From the NCBI GenBank assembly GCA_016861185.1, contig BOKW01000004.1:1-64000 (forward strand): a stretch of 64,000 bases of DNA, given 5' to 3'. The first letter of the stretch is position 1. Every line of letters starts with the position of its first letter. This stretch comes from Betaproteobacteria bacterium (GTDB lineage Bacteria > Pseudomonadota > Gammaproteobacteria > Burkholderiales > Burkholderiaceae_F). The position numbers were made by a program, and so were the translations under genes. Below are positions 29,851 through 38,457 of this stretch, piece by piece. The notes beneath the pieces were generated by a model, which was not told the DNA's origin, did not search any database, and was given only the letters and a program-made list of their open reading frames with translations.

Positions 29851-30472
29851 GGCGTCTCCGGATGTGGACTCATGCGCCGGGCCCAAGCGGGCCTGCGCCA
29901 TGGGGACGCATTGTTCGGAATGCGGGGCTCAGCGCGTGAGCCCGAGGTGGCCGTTCGTCGGTGCCGATGCAACGGGGCCGCAGTTCCCCGGTCGCCCTTC
30001 CGCCTCTCGGGATGCCAACACGCCCTCGGCTGTGCCCGCCGGATGGGCCATTCACATCCCTATCGCCGCGGTCGGCGACGAGTGGGAGCACGGTGCCGAG
30101 GAAGACGCGTCCGCGTAAGAGCGTGGAGTTACGCACCCGCCTCGCCTGGATCTGCCGAATGTGCGATGCGTGGCCCCTTGGCCCTCGGCCCCAACGATGT
30201 CCCACCGCAGGTGCTGCTCAAACAGTGCTCCGCACTCTCCGACGTCAGGTTTCGCGCCGACTCGGATGGGCGCAAACGCTTCAGCGAGCGAGTCGCCGCC
30301 CTGGCATGCCCTCGGTCGCCCACCGGATGCGCCGCGCACGGTGAACCGGTACCCGTTTGATGGACGCCACGATCCGGCACAAGCGCTATTGGAATGGACG
30401 TCCCTTTCTCGGCCGCCGCGGTGCGAGATTCCGGTCGCGCGCAGTTGCCCTCCTCGGCACTGGAGGCTGGAC
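29851..30472. other. Gene-poor gap (622 bp) before the IS110 fragment
   Basis: No open frame here has a credible start, conserved motif or coding bias. The six-frame open stretches are short and mutually overlapping. It contains the palindrome 29925-29943, and the last 40 bases before 30473 may be native IS110 leader (GGAGG ribosome site). The rest looks like decayed island-end sequence. Confidence 0.4.
29925..29943. repeat. Intergenic palindrome, GGGCTCA/TGAGCCC
   Basis: A 7-bp perfect stem with a 5-base loop, upstream of the 29179-29850 gene. It belongs to the same type as the other palindromes in the left half, and its right flank (CGTTCGTCGGT) is shared with the 11302 copy. Confidence 0.5.
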
Positions 30473-30600
30473 ATGACGATCACCACCATCGGTCTGGACC
30501 TGGCGAAGAACCTGTTTCAGGTGCACGGCGTCGACGAACGCGGAGAGACGGCGTTGCGCAAGCAGCTGCGGCGCGATCAGGTCACCACGTTCTTCGCGCG
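30473..30600 (+). pseudogene. IS110-family transposase, N-terminal stub
   Basis: About 42 residues starting MTITTIGLDLAKNLFQVHG, then RKQLRRDQVTTFFA. This is the N-terminus of IS110/IS1111-type DEDD transposases, including the first catalytic Asp in GLDLAKN. After FFA the homology stops, exactly where the stop codon of the leftward integrase begins (30601). It has a good GGAGG ribosome site. Most of the IS (about 300 residues plus ends) is missing, so it is a remnant. Confidence 0.75.
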
Positions 30601-31434
30601 TCACGCCGCCTTGGCCCGCGGGAATTCGATCAGTTCGTTCGCCGGCACCTTGCAGTCGAGGTAATCGGCCCAGGCGAGCAGCAGTGCGCGGCGCTCGGCC
30701 GCAAACTGCGCACGGTTGTAAGCAGCCTTCACGCGATCGGACTCGCGGTGCGCCAGACAGGCCTCGATCACGTCGGGGCGCGCCGCCGCGGTCTCGTAGG
30801 CCCACGTCGAGAAGGTCGCGCGACACAGGCCATGCACGGTCATGGCCTTGTCCGCGTCCATTCGCCTGAGCAGAGTCAACATGGCCATGTTGCTGAGAGG
30901 CGCGCCGTCGAGCACCGGTGACGGGAACACGAACGACTGCCGCAGTTCGCGCATCGATTCCACGATCGACGCCGCGCGCGGCGACAGATAAACGACGTGC
31001 GCTTCGCCGGCCTTCATGCGCTCGGCCGCGACGGTCCACGCGCCAGTTCCCAGGTCGGACTCTTCCCACTTCGCACCGAGGGTCTCGCCGGTGCGCGCCG
31101 CGGTCAGCATGCCGAACTCGAGCGCCCGCGCGGCAATTCCGTCACGCGCGGACAGTTCGCGGAGGAAGGCGGGTGCCTTGCTGAAGGGCAGCGCGGCAAA
31201 CCGGCCGCGGTCGCGATCGCGACGCACTTCCCGCAACTTGCGCCGGATGGCGGCCGCGGGACTGCCGGCGCACAGCTTGCGGAACACGGCGCCCTCGAAG
31301 ACGGACTCCAGACGCTGCCGCACGCTCGACGCGGTCTCGGGGACCTTGCCGAACAGATCGACCACCAAGTCGAGCAGTTCAGGGGCATCGATGTCGCCGA
31401 TCGGTCTATGCGAGATCGATGGCGGGACATGCTG
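30601..31434 (-). pseudogene. P4-type tyrosine integrase, 5'-truncated
   Basis: The open frame gives about 278 residues. The upstream end has SHRPIGDIDAPELLDLV, part of the core-binding domain. An in-frame TAG at 31435 cuts it off from the N-terminal arm-binding (DUF4102) domain, which is absent, whereas full P4 integrases have about 400 residues. The catalytic domain is intact: Arg in LTAARTGETLGAKW, the HGLCR box, LAHRESDRVKAAYNRA with the nucleophilic Tyr. A TTG at 31368 would give 255 residues. It lies about 270 bp from the tRNA-Lys 3' copy and reads away from it. It is likely the inactivated integrase of the island. The 266 bp between it and the tRNA copy shows no gene. Confidence 0.75.
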
Positions 31435-31700
31435 CTAAAGCGAGTTGATCTACTCTGCAAGATACATCGCGGGTGCCGACGACTGGATCGGTTGCAGAAA
31501 CGGCGCGATCGTCGAGCAACGTTTCGGATGCTCGACCGCCGTGATTCACGAGGCTCGCATGGCCCAAGGCAAACGGTGCTGAAGTCGTGTGGGGGTTTTG
31601 CGGAAGTCGCCTCTGAAAATCGCTGCACGGTGATGCAAAATACGCAACGGGCGTCCTCGGAAGTCGTTGATTTCATATCACCGTACAACCGCGTGGCGTT

Positions 31701-31745
31701 CTTTTAATCCGTTGGTCGAAGGTTCGAATCCTTCACGACCCACCA
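31701..31745 (+). other. 3' part of tRNA-Lys(UUU): probable attachment-site copy
   Basis: The bases match a tRNA-Lys from the anticodon loop (CTTTTAA, anticodon TTT at 31703-31705) through the 3' anticodon strand, variable loop, a perfect T-arm (GAAGG TTCGAAT CCTTC), ACGACCC and ACCA end. The 5' half (acceptor GGGTCGT, D-arm) is absent and the anticodon stem 5' strand does not pair. So it is a 45-bp duplicate rather than a functional tRNA gene, as expected where an element integrated into tRNA-Lys. With the CCA end pointing right, the element lies to the left. Confidence 0.8.
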
Positions 31746-31785
31746 TCCCTTCTTCCGACGCCCTTCCGTCGATGCGCCCCTCGGC

Positions 31786-32400
31786 ATGCGCGCGCTGAAT
31801 CGCACTTGCGGCTTGCTCGTCATCGCGGCACTCGCGCTCGCCGCCGCGCCGGCGCACGCGCAGGACAACGGCGCCTTCGCCTTCGGCGGCTGGCGCGCCG
31901 GCGGCGGTTTCGAGGACAGCGCCACGCGCGAGCAGCTTCGGCTGGGCGACCGCGGTGCGGCGTCGCTCGCGATCGACTTCGGCATCGACGGTGCGCGCCA
32001 GCTCGAACTCTTCGTGAGCCGGCAGCGCACGCAGCTCGAAACGCTGGCGACCGGCGCGCAGCCGTTCCCGCTCACGGTGACTTACCTGCACGTCGGCGGC
32101 ACGAACTTCTTCGAAGGACCGATCGGCCGCGGCCCTTACGTCGTCGGCGGGCTGGGCACGACGATCTTCGCGCCCGGGCTCGACGGCTTTCGCAGCGAAA
32201 CGCGGCCGTCGCTCGCCGTCGGTGTCGGCTATCTGCTGCCGCTCACCGGCCCGCTCGCGCTGCGCGTCGAGTTGCGCGGCTACGCCACGCTCGTCAACAG
32301 TTCCGGCGGGCTGTTCTGCTCGGGCGGCTGCGTGCTGACGATCCGCGGCGATTCGCTGACGCAGGGCGAAGTCCTGATCGGCGTCGGCGCGCGGTTCTAG
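31786..32400 (+). CDS. Outer-membrane beta-barrel protein
   Basis: A 204-residue exported protein. Residues 1-24 form a Sec signal peptide ending in APAHAQD. The remainder alternates short amphipathic strands and ends in GVGARF, with a C-terminal Phe, as in OmpA/OmpW-like barrels that are inserted by the BAM complex. Two cysteines in CSGGC near residue 180 could form a disulfide. It resembles generic 'outer membrane beta-barrel' proteins of about 200 residues. It is the first gene on the chromosome side of the tRNA-Lys fragment and stands alone. Its substrate or partner is unknown. Confidence 0.7.
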   Translation: MRALNRTCGLLVIAALALAAAPAHAQDNGAFAFGGWRAGGGFEDSATREQLRLGDRGAASLAIDFGIDGARQLELFVSRQRTQLETLATGAQPFPLTVTYLHVGGTNFFEGPIGRGPYVVGGLGTTIFAPGLDGFRSETRPSLAVGVGYLLPLTGPLALRVELRGYATLVNSSGGLFCSGGCVLTIRGDSLTQGEVLIGVGARF

Positions 32401-32412
32401 CCGGCGCGCCGT

Positions 32413-33288
32413 TCACACCCCCGGGCCGCCGTAGTCCCTCTGCCGCAGCCACTTGGTCGCGATCCACTTTTCGCCTTCGGCGACGGGGCTGCCGCCGTGC
32501 AGCGTGCGGCGGTCGAGCTGGCCGTCTTCGGTCGTGTACGCGAAATAGACCGCGTTGCCCCTGCGCGGCAGCACGTCGAGGCCGACCTCGGGAAACACCG
32601 TCGAGCCGCCCGCGACCACGTCGTTCAGGTACATCACCAGCGTCGCGATGCGCTGGCCGCCCATCGCGAGCACCTTCTCGTTGCCCGGATACGCCGGATC
32701 GAAGAAGTCGAAGTGCGGCTTGTATTCGGCGCCGGGCTTGTAGTGCAGGATCTGGATCGGTTCGCCGCGCTCGACCGGGCAGCCGACCAGCTCGGCGATG
32801 CGGCTCTCGATGCGGCGGATCAGTTCGTTTTCGCCGCGCTCGAAGTGGGTCCCGCTGCTGGTCCGGTCGGGATGCACGTCGTAGGCTCCCGTCTCGGCAT
32901 TGACCACGCTCGAGCGCGTGAGCTTGCGCCGCGACAGCGTGATCAGCTCGTCGCACTCCTCGTCCGACAGCAGCCCGCCGAACAGCACGATGCGCGGCGC
33001 GTTTAGCGCGAACAGGATGTCGACCTTGCGGTCCGAGGTTTCGATCGAGTTCGGGCTCTGCGCGAGGATCGTCGTCGTGTCGAGCGGCGTCGGTTCCTCC
33101 TGCGCCGTCTCGCCCGCGCCACCGGCCGGCGCGAACTTCGCCAGAGCGACTTCGACCGCTTCGCGCGCGAAGTTGCGCTGATATCCCGCCGCGCGCATCG
33201 ATTGGACGAGCGCGTCGCGGCCGTGACCCTGCTCGATCGAGGTCTTCAGCCAGTTCTGAAGGTCGGCGGCCAGGCTTTCGAACTGCAT
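32413..33288 (-). CDS. Prolyl-4-hydroxylase-type 2OG-Fe(II) dioxygenase
   Basis: A 291-residue enzyme. Residues about 105-290 are the P4Hc fold: PRIVLFGGLLSDEECDELI, a HxD iron pair in PHFDFFDPAY, VMYLNDVVAGGSTVFPE, and the distal His and 2-oxoglutarate-binding Lys in TLHGGSPVAEGEKWIATKW. Residues 1-60 form a small helical domain (GHGRDALVQSMRAAGYQRNFA) common in front of bacterial P4H proteins. It would hydroxylate a proline or similar residue using O2 and 2-oxoglutarate; the target is unknown. ATG 33288 has GGAG six bases upstream, which favours it over an upstream start at 33339. It is divergent from gabD. Confidence 0.85.
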   Translation of the reverse strand: MQFESLAADLQNWLKTSIEQGHGRDALVQSMRAAGYQRNFAREAVEVALAKFAPAGGAGETAQEEPTPLDTTTILAQSPNSIETSDRKVDILFALNAPRIVLFGGLLSDEECDELITLSRRKLTRSSVVNAETGAYDVHPDRTSSGTHFERGENELIRRIESRIAELVGCPVERGEPIQILHYKPGAEYKPHFDFFDPAYPGNEKVLAMGGQRIATLVMYLNDVVAGGSTVFPEVGLDVLPRRGNAVYFAYTTEDGQLDRRTLHGGSPVAEGEKWIATKWLRQRDYGGPGV

Positions 33289-33422
33289 GGGCTCCGTTTC
33301 CGGGGCAATCGCTACGGCCGAAGAGGATAACGCCTCCACGCGCTGCGCCCCGGCGCTGTCGTCCCTGCATGACGCCCCACGCTCGACTATCCTAGGGGCA
33401 ACACCCCAGACGGGAGATCATC

Positions 33423-34904
33423 GTGCTGCAACGTGTCTCGTCCCTGCCTTCGTTCGCCGACGGCGCGCTCGTCAAAACGCAGGCCTACATCGACGGCGCC
33501 TGGGTCGATACCGGCGCCAAGTTCCCTGTCATCAATCCGGCGGACGGCGGCCGGCTCGTGGAGGTCGCCAACTGCGGCCCCGCCGAGGCGAGCCGCGCGA
33601 TCGACGCCGCCAGCCGCGCCTTTCCCGCGTGGCGCGCCAAGACCGCGAAGGAGCGCGCCGCGGTCCTGCGCAAGTGGTTCGAGCTGATGATGGCCGCGCA
33701 GGAGGATCTGGCCAAGCTGATGACCGCCGAGCAGGGCAAGCCGCTCGCGGAGTCGCGCGGCGAGATCGCGTACGGCGCGAGCTTCGTCGAATGGTTCGCC
33801 GAGGAAGGCAAGCGCGTCTACGGCGACACGGTCCCGGCGCACGCCGCCGACAAGCGCATCCTCGTGCTGAAGGAGCCGATCGGCGTGTCGGCCGCGATCA
33901 CGCCGTGGAACTTCCCGAACGCGATGATCACGCGCAAGTGCGCGCCGGCGCTCGCGGCGGGCTGCACGGTCGTCGTGAAGCCCGCCGAACAGACGCCGCT
34001 GTCGGCGCTCGCGCTGGCGGAGTTGGCGCACCGCGCGGGTTTTCCGCCGGGCGTGTTCAACGTGCTGCCCGCCGACGAATCGCAGTCGATCGCGGTCGGC
34101 AAGGTGTTCTGCGATTCACCGGTCGTGCGCAAGCTGTCGTTCACCGGCTCCACGCAGGTCGGCCGCATCCTGATGGCGCAAAGCGCGCCGACGCTGAAGA
34201 AGCTTTCGCTCGAGCTGGGCGGCAACGCCCCGTTCATCGTGTTCCCGGACGCGGACGTGGACGCGGCGGTCGAAGGCGCGCTCGCGTCGAAGTACCGCAA
34301 CACCGGGCAGACCTGCGTCTGCACGAACCGCTTCTACGCGCACGCGAAGATCTACGACGCGTTCGTCGAGAAGCTGGCCGTGAAGGCCGCGCAGATGAAA
34401 GTCGGCCCGGGCTTCGAGGCCGGCGTGCAGCAGGGCCCGCTGATCGACGAGAACGCGCTCGCGAAGGTCGAAGCGCACGTGGCCGATGCCGTGGGCAAAG
34501 GCGCGAAGGTCGTCACCGGTGGCAAGCGCCACGAACGCGGCGGCACCTTCTACACGCCGACCGTGCTCGCGAACGTGACGCGCGACATGCTGGTCGCGCG
34601 CGAGGAGACCTTCGGCCCGGTGGCACCCGTGTTCCGATTCGAGTCCGACGAAGAAGCGCTCGCCGCGGCCAATAGCGTCGAGTACGGCCTGGCCGCGTAC
34701 TTCTACGCGCGCGACATCGGCCGCGTCATGCGGATCGCGGAGCAGCTCGAATACGGGATCGTCGGCGTCAACACCGGGCTGATCTCGACCGAGGTCGCGC
34801 CGTTCGGCGGCGTCAAACAGTCGGGCATCGGCCGCGAAGGCAGCAAGTACGGCATCGACGAATACCTGGAGATCAAGTACGTCTGCCTCGGAGGCATCGG
34901 ATGA
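33423..34904 (+). CDS. gabD: NAD(P)-dependent succinate-semialdehyde dehydrogenase
   Basis: A 493-residue aldehyde dehydrogenase. It oxidises succinate semialdehyde to succinate in GABA and related degradation. Signatures are in order: TPWNFPNAMITRKCAPALAA (cofactor fold), FTGSTQVGR, the general base Glu in LELGGNAPF, and the catalytic Cys in NTGQTCVCTNR near residue 300. The end FGGVKQSGIGREG, with YLEIKYVC, is typical of GabD. The GTG start at 33423 has GGAG upstream. The CDGSH gene overlaps its stop codon as ATGA, so the two are co-translated. Related ALDH specificities cannot be ruled out. Confidence 0.9.
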   Translation: MLQRVSSLPSFADGALVKTQAYIDGAWVDTGAKFPVINPADGGRLVEVANCGPAEASRAIDAASRAFPAWRAKTAKERAAVLRKWFELMMAAQEDLAKLMTAEQGKPLAESRGEIAYGASFVEWFAEEGKRVYGDTVPAHAADKRILVLKEPIGVSAAITPWNFPNAMITRKCAPALAAGCTVVVKPAEQTPLSALALAELAHRAGFPPGVFNVLPADESQSIAVGKVFCDSPVVRKLSFTGSTQVGRILMAQSAPTLKKLSLELGGNAPFIVFPDADVDAAVEGALASKYRNTGQTCVCTNRFYAHAKIYDAFVEKLAVKAAQMKVGPGFEAGVQQGPLIDENALAKVEAHVADAVGKGAKVVTGGKRHERGGTFYTPTVLANVTRDMLVAREETFGPVAPVFRFESDEEALAAANSVEYGLAAYFYARDIGRVMRIAEQLEYGIVGVNTGLISTEVAPFGGVKQSGIGREGSKYGIDEYLEIKYVCLGGIG

Positions 34905-35305
34905 GCAACACGTGCCGAATGAACGCCCGTGGCTCGCTGATGGTGAGCGGGCAGGTCGTCGTCAAGAACGCTGCCGGGGCCGTGCTGTACGAAGGCGACA
35001 AGACCTGGCTGTGCCGCTGCGGGCAATCCGGCAACAAGCCGTTCTGCGACGGCACGCACAAGAAGGTCGGCTTCGCGCACGAGGGCATCGCTGCTCCGTG
35101 CGCGACCGTCGAGCTGGGCGCGGGACCCGTCACCGTCACCGCGACGGCCAACGGCCCGCTGCACGTCACGGGCCCTCTGACCCTCGTCGGCGCGGACGAC
35201 AAGCCCGCCTACTGCGGCACCGAGACGTGGCTGTGCCGCTGCGGCCAGAGCGCGAACAAGCCCTTCTGCGACGGCTCGCACAAGAAGGTCGGTTTCACGG
35301 CATAA
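34901..35305 (+). CDS. Double CDGSH iron-sulfur protein
   Basis: A 134-residue protein with two CDGSH motifs: WLCRCGQSGNKPFCDGTH and, about 80 residues later, WLCRCGQSANKPFCDGSH. Each C-x-C-x(2)-(S/T)-x(3)-P-x-C-D-G-(S/T)-H would bind a [2Fe-2S] cluster through three Cys and one His, as in mitoNEET-type proteins. The two motifs and flanks are so alike that they look like an internal duplication. Bacterial double-CDGSH proteins transfer electrons or clusters. Its ATG overlaps the gabD stop (ATGA), and the GNAT gene follows after 11 bp. A role linked to the dehydrogenase is inferred from coupling only. Confidence 0.9.
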   Translation: MSNTCRMNARGSLMVSGQVVVKNAAGAVLYEGDKTWLCRCGQSGNKPFCDGTHKKVGFAHEGIAAPCATVELGAGPVTVTATANGPLHVTGPLTLVGADDKPAYCGTETWLCRCGQSANKPFCDGSHKKVGFTA

Positions 35306-35316
35306 CGCAGCGCGGC

Positions 35317-35775
35317 GTGGAGCTGGCGATACGTCCCTACGCGACGGACGACTTCGACGCCTGTGTGCGTTTGCTCGCCGCGCTGCCCGAGTGGCGTGAT
35401 CTGCCCGAATCGGTGCGCGACTACGGTTCGGTGCTGGGCGCGATGCCGGTCTGGGTCGCGACCGTCGGCGAGCGCGTCGACGCGCTGCTCGCGGTGCTAC
35501 GGTCGCCGCAGGCGCACTCGGCCGAACTGCACCTGCTCGCGGTCGCTCCGCACGCGCGCGAGCGCGGCGTCGGTCGCGCGCTCGTCGAACACGTGCTCGC
35601 GGAACTGCGCGCCGCCGGTACGCGCACGGTGACCGCGATGCTGCTCGACCCCGCGCACGACGACGGCCGGCACGATCCGGCGCGCCGTCTGTACGAAGCG
35701 CTCGGCTTCGAGCCGCTGCCGCGACCCGAAGCGCTTGCCGCGCAACCGACGGTGCAGTGGGTCAAGCGGTTGTGA
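35317..35775 (+). CDS. GNAT-family N-acetyltransferase
   Basis: A 152-residue enzyme of the Gcn5-related family. The acetyl-CoA pyrophosphate-binding loop is visible as HLLAVAPHARERGVGRALVEH (V-x-P-x-x-R-x-x-G-x-G/A), followed by ARRLYEALGFEPL near the end. It transfers an acetyl group from acetyl-CoA to an amine that cannot be named from sequence. The GTG start at 35317 is inferred because it fits the domain start (VELAIRPYATDDF) and lies 11 bp after the CDGSH gene; the open frame itself extends far upstream into the other gene. It is third in the gabD-CDGSH-GNAT operon. Confidence 0.85.
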   Translation: MELAIRPYATDDFDACVRLLAALPEWRDLPESVRDYGSVLGAMPVWVATVGERVDALLAVLRSPQAHSAELHLLAVAPHARERGVGRALVEHVLAELRAAGTRTVTAMLLDPAHDDGRHDPARRLYEALGFEPLPRPEALAAQPTVQWVKRL

Positions 35776-35827
35776 GCGCGGACCGCCTTCTCGCTTGCGT
35801 AGGCGGGGACCGAGGGGAGATGCCCTT

Positions 35828-35951
35828 CACACGCACCGAAGGTGCGTCCGCCCTCATCCCCCTTTCGTAAAGGGGGACCGAGGGGGATTTCGCCTTCTCG
35901 ACATTCGCAGAACGAGAAATCCCCCCTGCCCCCCTTTTCCAAAGGGGGGTG
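35828..35951. repeat. Structured CCCCCTTT/AAAGGGGG repeat, copy 1
   Basis: A compound inverted repeat. It contains a small hairpin ACGCACC-GAA-GGTGCGT, then CCCCCTTT-CGT-AAAGGGGG, a GGGGGATTT arm, a spacer, and the opposite arm GAAATCCCCCC followed by a CCCCCCTTTT...AAAGGGGGG hairpin. The same parts in the same order occur at 47051-47217. It sits between the GNAT gene and tRNA-Gly, where it could terminate transcription in both directions. It is probably a REP- or MITE-like element. Confidence 0.75.
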
Positions 35952-36020
35952 GGAACGAATGTCACGTTCGCCGCGCGATCACGATCGCAACCGTGCCCGG
36001 TTCGGTAAGATTCGCCGCGC

Positions 36021-36094
36021 GCGGGTGTAGTTCAATGGCAGAACGGCAGCTTCCCAAGCTGCATACGAGGGTTCGATTCCCTTCACCCGCTCCA
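36021..36094 (+). tRNA. tRNA-Gly (anticodon CCC)
   Basis: GCGGGTG pairs with CACCCGC to close the acceptor stem. The D-arm, the anticodon arm GCAGC-TTCCCAA-GCTGC with anticodon CCC, and the T-arm with GGTTCGATTCC are all present, followed by discriminator T and the encoded CCA end (36092-36094). It reads GGG glycine codons. It lies about 80 bp before thiS. Confidence 0.92.
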
Positions 36095-36177
36095 CCCTCT
36101 CTCCTCCGCCGTCCGCGCACGGCACGTCGTTCGATTCGTCGCGCAGACGCACTCCGCGACTTCGCTAACATGCCTTC

Positions 36178-36402
36178 ATGACGCAACTCGATACGCAGAC
36201 CATTTCGGTCGTCGTCAACGGCGCACCGCAGCGGCTCGACGCCGGTGCGACCGTCGCCGATCTGCTCGCGCGCATGGATGCCGCGGGCAAACGCGTCGCG
36301 GTCGAACGCAACGGCGAGATCGTTCCGAAGAGCCGGCACAACGAGACGCGGCTCGCCGAGGGGGATCGTCTGGAAGTCGTGATCGCAGTCGGAGGCGGTT
36401 GA
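36178..36402 (+). CDS. thiS: Sulfur-carrier protein ThiS
   Basis: A 74-residue ubiquitin-like protein with the di-glycine C-terminus (VIAVGGG). ThiS is adenylated and thiocarboxylated there and donates sulfur to ThiG for the thiazole ring of thiamine. The fold is evident in [12 protein letters not shown] and [10 protein letters not shown]. Its stop codon overlaps the next start by one base (TGATG), and it is the first gene of thiS-osmC-thiG-trmB. Confidence 0.92.
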   Translation: MTQLDTQTISVVVNGAPQRLDAGATVADLLARMDAAGKRVAVERNGEIVPKSRHNETRLAEGDRLEVVIAVGGG

Positions 36403-36863
36403 TGTCGCAAGCCCATCGGTTCGAGGGCGACCTGCGCTGGACGGGTTCGGCGCAGCAGGCCGAAGGCAAACTCAGGCTCGAGCGCGCCTTCACGATCGAG
36501 TTCGCCGGAAAAGCGCCGCTGGCGGGCTCGTCGCCGGCGGTGTTCAACGGCGACGATCGCTTCCACAATCCCGAAACGCTGATGGTGTCGTCGCTGATGG
36601 CCTGCCATCACCTGACCTATCTCGCGGTGTGCGAGCGGTCAGGCATCGCGCTCGCATCGTACGCGGATCATGCGGTCGGCACGCTGGCGATCAAGGACGG
36701 CAAGATGCGGATGGTCGAAGTCGTGCTGCGGCCCCAGGTGCGCGTGGCCGACGCCGCGCAAGTCGAGCGCGCGACCGAGCTGCACGCAAAGGCGCACGCC
36801 AACTGCTTCATGTCCAATTCGGTCAATTTCGAAGTCAAGGTCGAACCGACGGTGACCGCATGA
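36402..36863 (+). CDS. OsmC-family protein
   Basis: A 153-residue protein of the OsmC/Ohr fold. The [20 protein letters not shown] region carries the single peroxidatic-type Cys in ACH, and [13 protein letters not shown] near the end the second Cys-containing motif. Such proteins reduce organic hydroperoxides, or occur as uncharacterised OsmC-like members. It is placed between thiS and thiG; ATG 36402 shares one base with the ThiS stop and has GGAGG upstream, and its stop overlaps thiG as ATGA. Whether it serves thiazole synthesis or is just co-expressed cannot be told from sequence. Confidence 0.88.
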   Translation: MSQAHRFEGDLRWTGSAQQAEGKLRLERAFTIEFAGKAPLAGSSPAVFNGDDRFHNPETLMVSSLMACHHLTYLAVCERSGIALASYADHAVGTLAIKDGKMRMVEVVLRPQVRVADAAQVERATELHAKAHANCFMSNSVNFEVKVEPTVTA

Positions 36864-37678
36864 GCGATCTGTCCTCCCCCCGCGCGGACCTGCTGCGCAT
36901 CGGTGCGCGCGAATTCACGTCGCGCCTGTTGCTCGGCACCGGCAAGTACAAGGATCTCGCGCAGACCCGCGCCGCCGTCGAGGCGAGCGGCGCGCAGATC
37001 GTCACGGTCGCGATCCGCCGCACCAACATCGGCCAGAACAAGGGCGAGCCGAATCTGCTCGACGTGCTGCCGCCGTCGAAGTACACGATCCTGCCGAACA
37101 GCGCCGGCTGCTACACGGCGGAAGATGCGATCCGCACGCTGCGCCTCGGCCGCGAGCTGCTGGACGGCCATCCGCTCTGCAAGCTCGAAGTGCTCGGCGA
37201 TCCGCAGACGCTCTATCCGAACATGCCCGAGACGGTGAAGGCCGCCGAGATCCTCGTGCGCGAGGGCTTCGAGGTGATGGTCTACTGCTCCGACGATCCG
37301 ATCCAGGCGCAGGTGCTCGAATCGATCGGCTGCGTGGCGGTGATGCCGCTCGCGTCGCTGATCGGCTCGGGCATGGGCGTGCTGAACCCGTGGAACATCC
37401 TGCTGATCCTCGAGAAGGCGAAGGTGCCGGTGATCGTCGACGCGGGCGTGGGCACGGCGTCCGACGCGGCGATCGCGATGGAGCTGGGCTGCGCCGGCGT
37501 GCTGATGAACACCGCCGTCGCGTTGGCGAAGGACCCGGTGCTGATGGCCGCGGCGATGAAAAAAGCCGTCGAAGCCGGCCGCGAAGCCTTCCTCGCGGGC
37601 CGCATGCCGAAGAAGTTCTACAGCGCGAGCCCGAGTTCGCCGGTCGCCGGCGTGATCGGATCCGCTTCCAAATCCTGA
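36860..37678 (+). CDS. thiG: Thiazole synthase ThiG
   Basis: A 272-residue TIM-barrel enzyme that condenses 1-deoxy-D-xylulose 5-phosphate, dehydroglycine or iminoglycine and ThiS-thiocarboxylate into the thiazole phosphate of thiamine. Family signatures are clear: [13 protein letters not shown], then [32 protein letters not shown] with the Schiff-base Lys, and [20 protein letters not shown]. The ATG at 36860 overlaps the OsmC stop, which decides the start. The C-terminus is complete. trmB follows after 2 bp. Confidence 0.95.
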   Translation: MSDLSSPRADLLRIGAREFTSRLLLGTGKYKDLAQTRAAVEASGAQIVTVAIRRTNIGQNKGEPNLLDVLPPSKYTILPNSAGCYTAEDAIRTLRLGRELLDGHPLCKLEVLGDPQTLYPNMPETVKAAEILVREGFEVMVYCSDDPIQAQVLESIGCVAVMPLASLIGSGMGVLNPWNILLILEKAKVPVIVDAGVGTASDAAIAMELGCAGVLMNTAVALAKDPVLMAAAMKKAVEAGREAFLAGRMPKKFYSASPSSPVAGVIGSASKS

Positions 37679-37680
37679 GC

Positions 37681-38442
37681 GTGTCGATCCCCGCCCGACT
37701 GTTGCGCAAGCCCGAAGACGCAAGCGGGGCGCCCGCGCAGCCGACCGCAGAGCACGGCCCACATCGCTACATCCGCAGTTTTGCCCTGCGGCGCGGCCAC
37801 GTGACCAACGCGCAGCGGCGCGCCTACGAGCAGATCTTTCCGCGCTTCGCGATCCGGTATGCGGTCGCGCCGCTCGATCTTGCCGCGGCCTTCGGCCGCG
37901 CCGCGCCGACCGTGCTCGAGATCGGCTTTGGCATGGGCGAGACGACCGCATCGATCGCGCACGCGCATCCGGAGATCAACTTCCTGTGCGTCGAGGTGTT
38001 CGCCGCCGGGATCGGCGCGCTCGCCCGGCGCGTCGACGAACTGCAGCTCGCCAACATCCGCATCGTCCAGCACGACGCGGTCGAAGTCGTGCGCGACATG
38101 CTCGCGTCCGATTCGCTGGCCGGCGTGCACGTGTTTTTTCCCGACCCGTGGCCGAAGGCGCGCCATCACAAGCGGCGGCTGATCGCACAGCCCTTCGTCG
38201 GCCGGCTCGCGAGCCGGATCGCCCCGGGCGGCTACCTGCACTGCGCGACCGACTGGCAGCACTACGCCGAGCAGATGCTGGACGTGCTCGCGCACGAGCC
38301 GCAGCTCGCCAGCCTGCACGCGGGCTACGCGCCCGCGCCGCGCAATCCTCTGTGCGAGCGGCCGACGACGAAGTTCCACGCGCGCGGCGAGCGTCTCGGC
38401 CACGGCGTGTGGGACCTCGTCTTCGTCCGGCGCTCGGCGTAG
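37681..38442 (+). CDS. trmB: tRNA (guanine-N7)-methyltransferase TrmB
   Basis: A 253-residue methyltransferase that puts N7-methyl on G46 of tRNAs, using S-adenosylmethionine. Motif I is [16 protein letters not shown], motif IV is [18 protein letters not shown], and the late [17 protein letters not shown] is the family's conserved tail. The start is GTG at 37681, 2 bp after the thiG stop; the extended N-terminus (to [13 protein letters not shown]) is usual in betaproteobacteria. It is the last gene of the thiamine/tRNA operon. A hydrolase gene is convergent, 15 bp downstream. Confidence 0.95.
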   Translation: MSIPARLLRKPEDASGAPAQPTAEHGPHRYIRSFALRRGHVTNAQRRAYEQIFPRFAIRYAVAPLDLAAAFGRAAPTVLEIGFGMGETTASIAHAHPEINFLCVEVFAAGIGALARRVDELQLANIRIVQHDAVEVVRDMLASDSLAGVHVFFPDPWPKARHHKRRLIAQPFVGRLASRIAPGGYLHCATDWQHYAEQMLDVLAHEPQLASLHAGYAPAPRNPLCERPTTKFHARGERLGHGVWDLVFVRRSA

Positions 38443-38457
38443 CCCGCAGTTCCGCGT

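Noticed and set aside
31660..31745. A complete tRNA-Lys gene
   Set aside because: No GGGTCGT 5' acceptor strand or D-arm precedes the anticodon loop, and the anticodon stem does not pair.
31678..32091. A minus-strand open frame over the tRNA fragment and beta-barrel gene
   Set aside because: Opposite the signal-peptide gene, with no motif.
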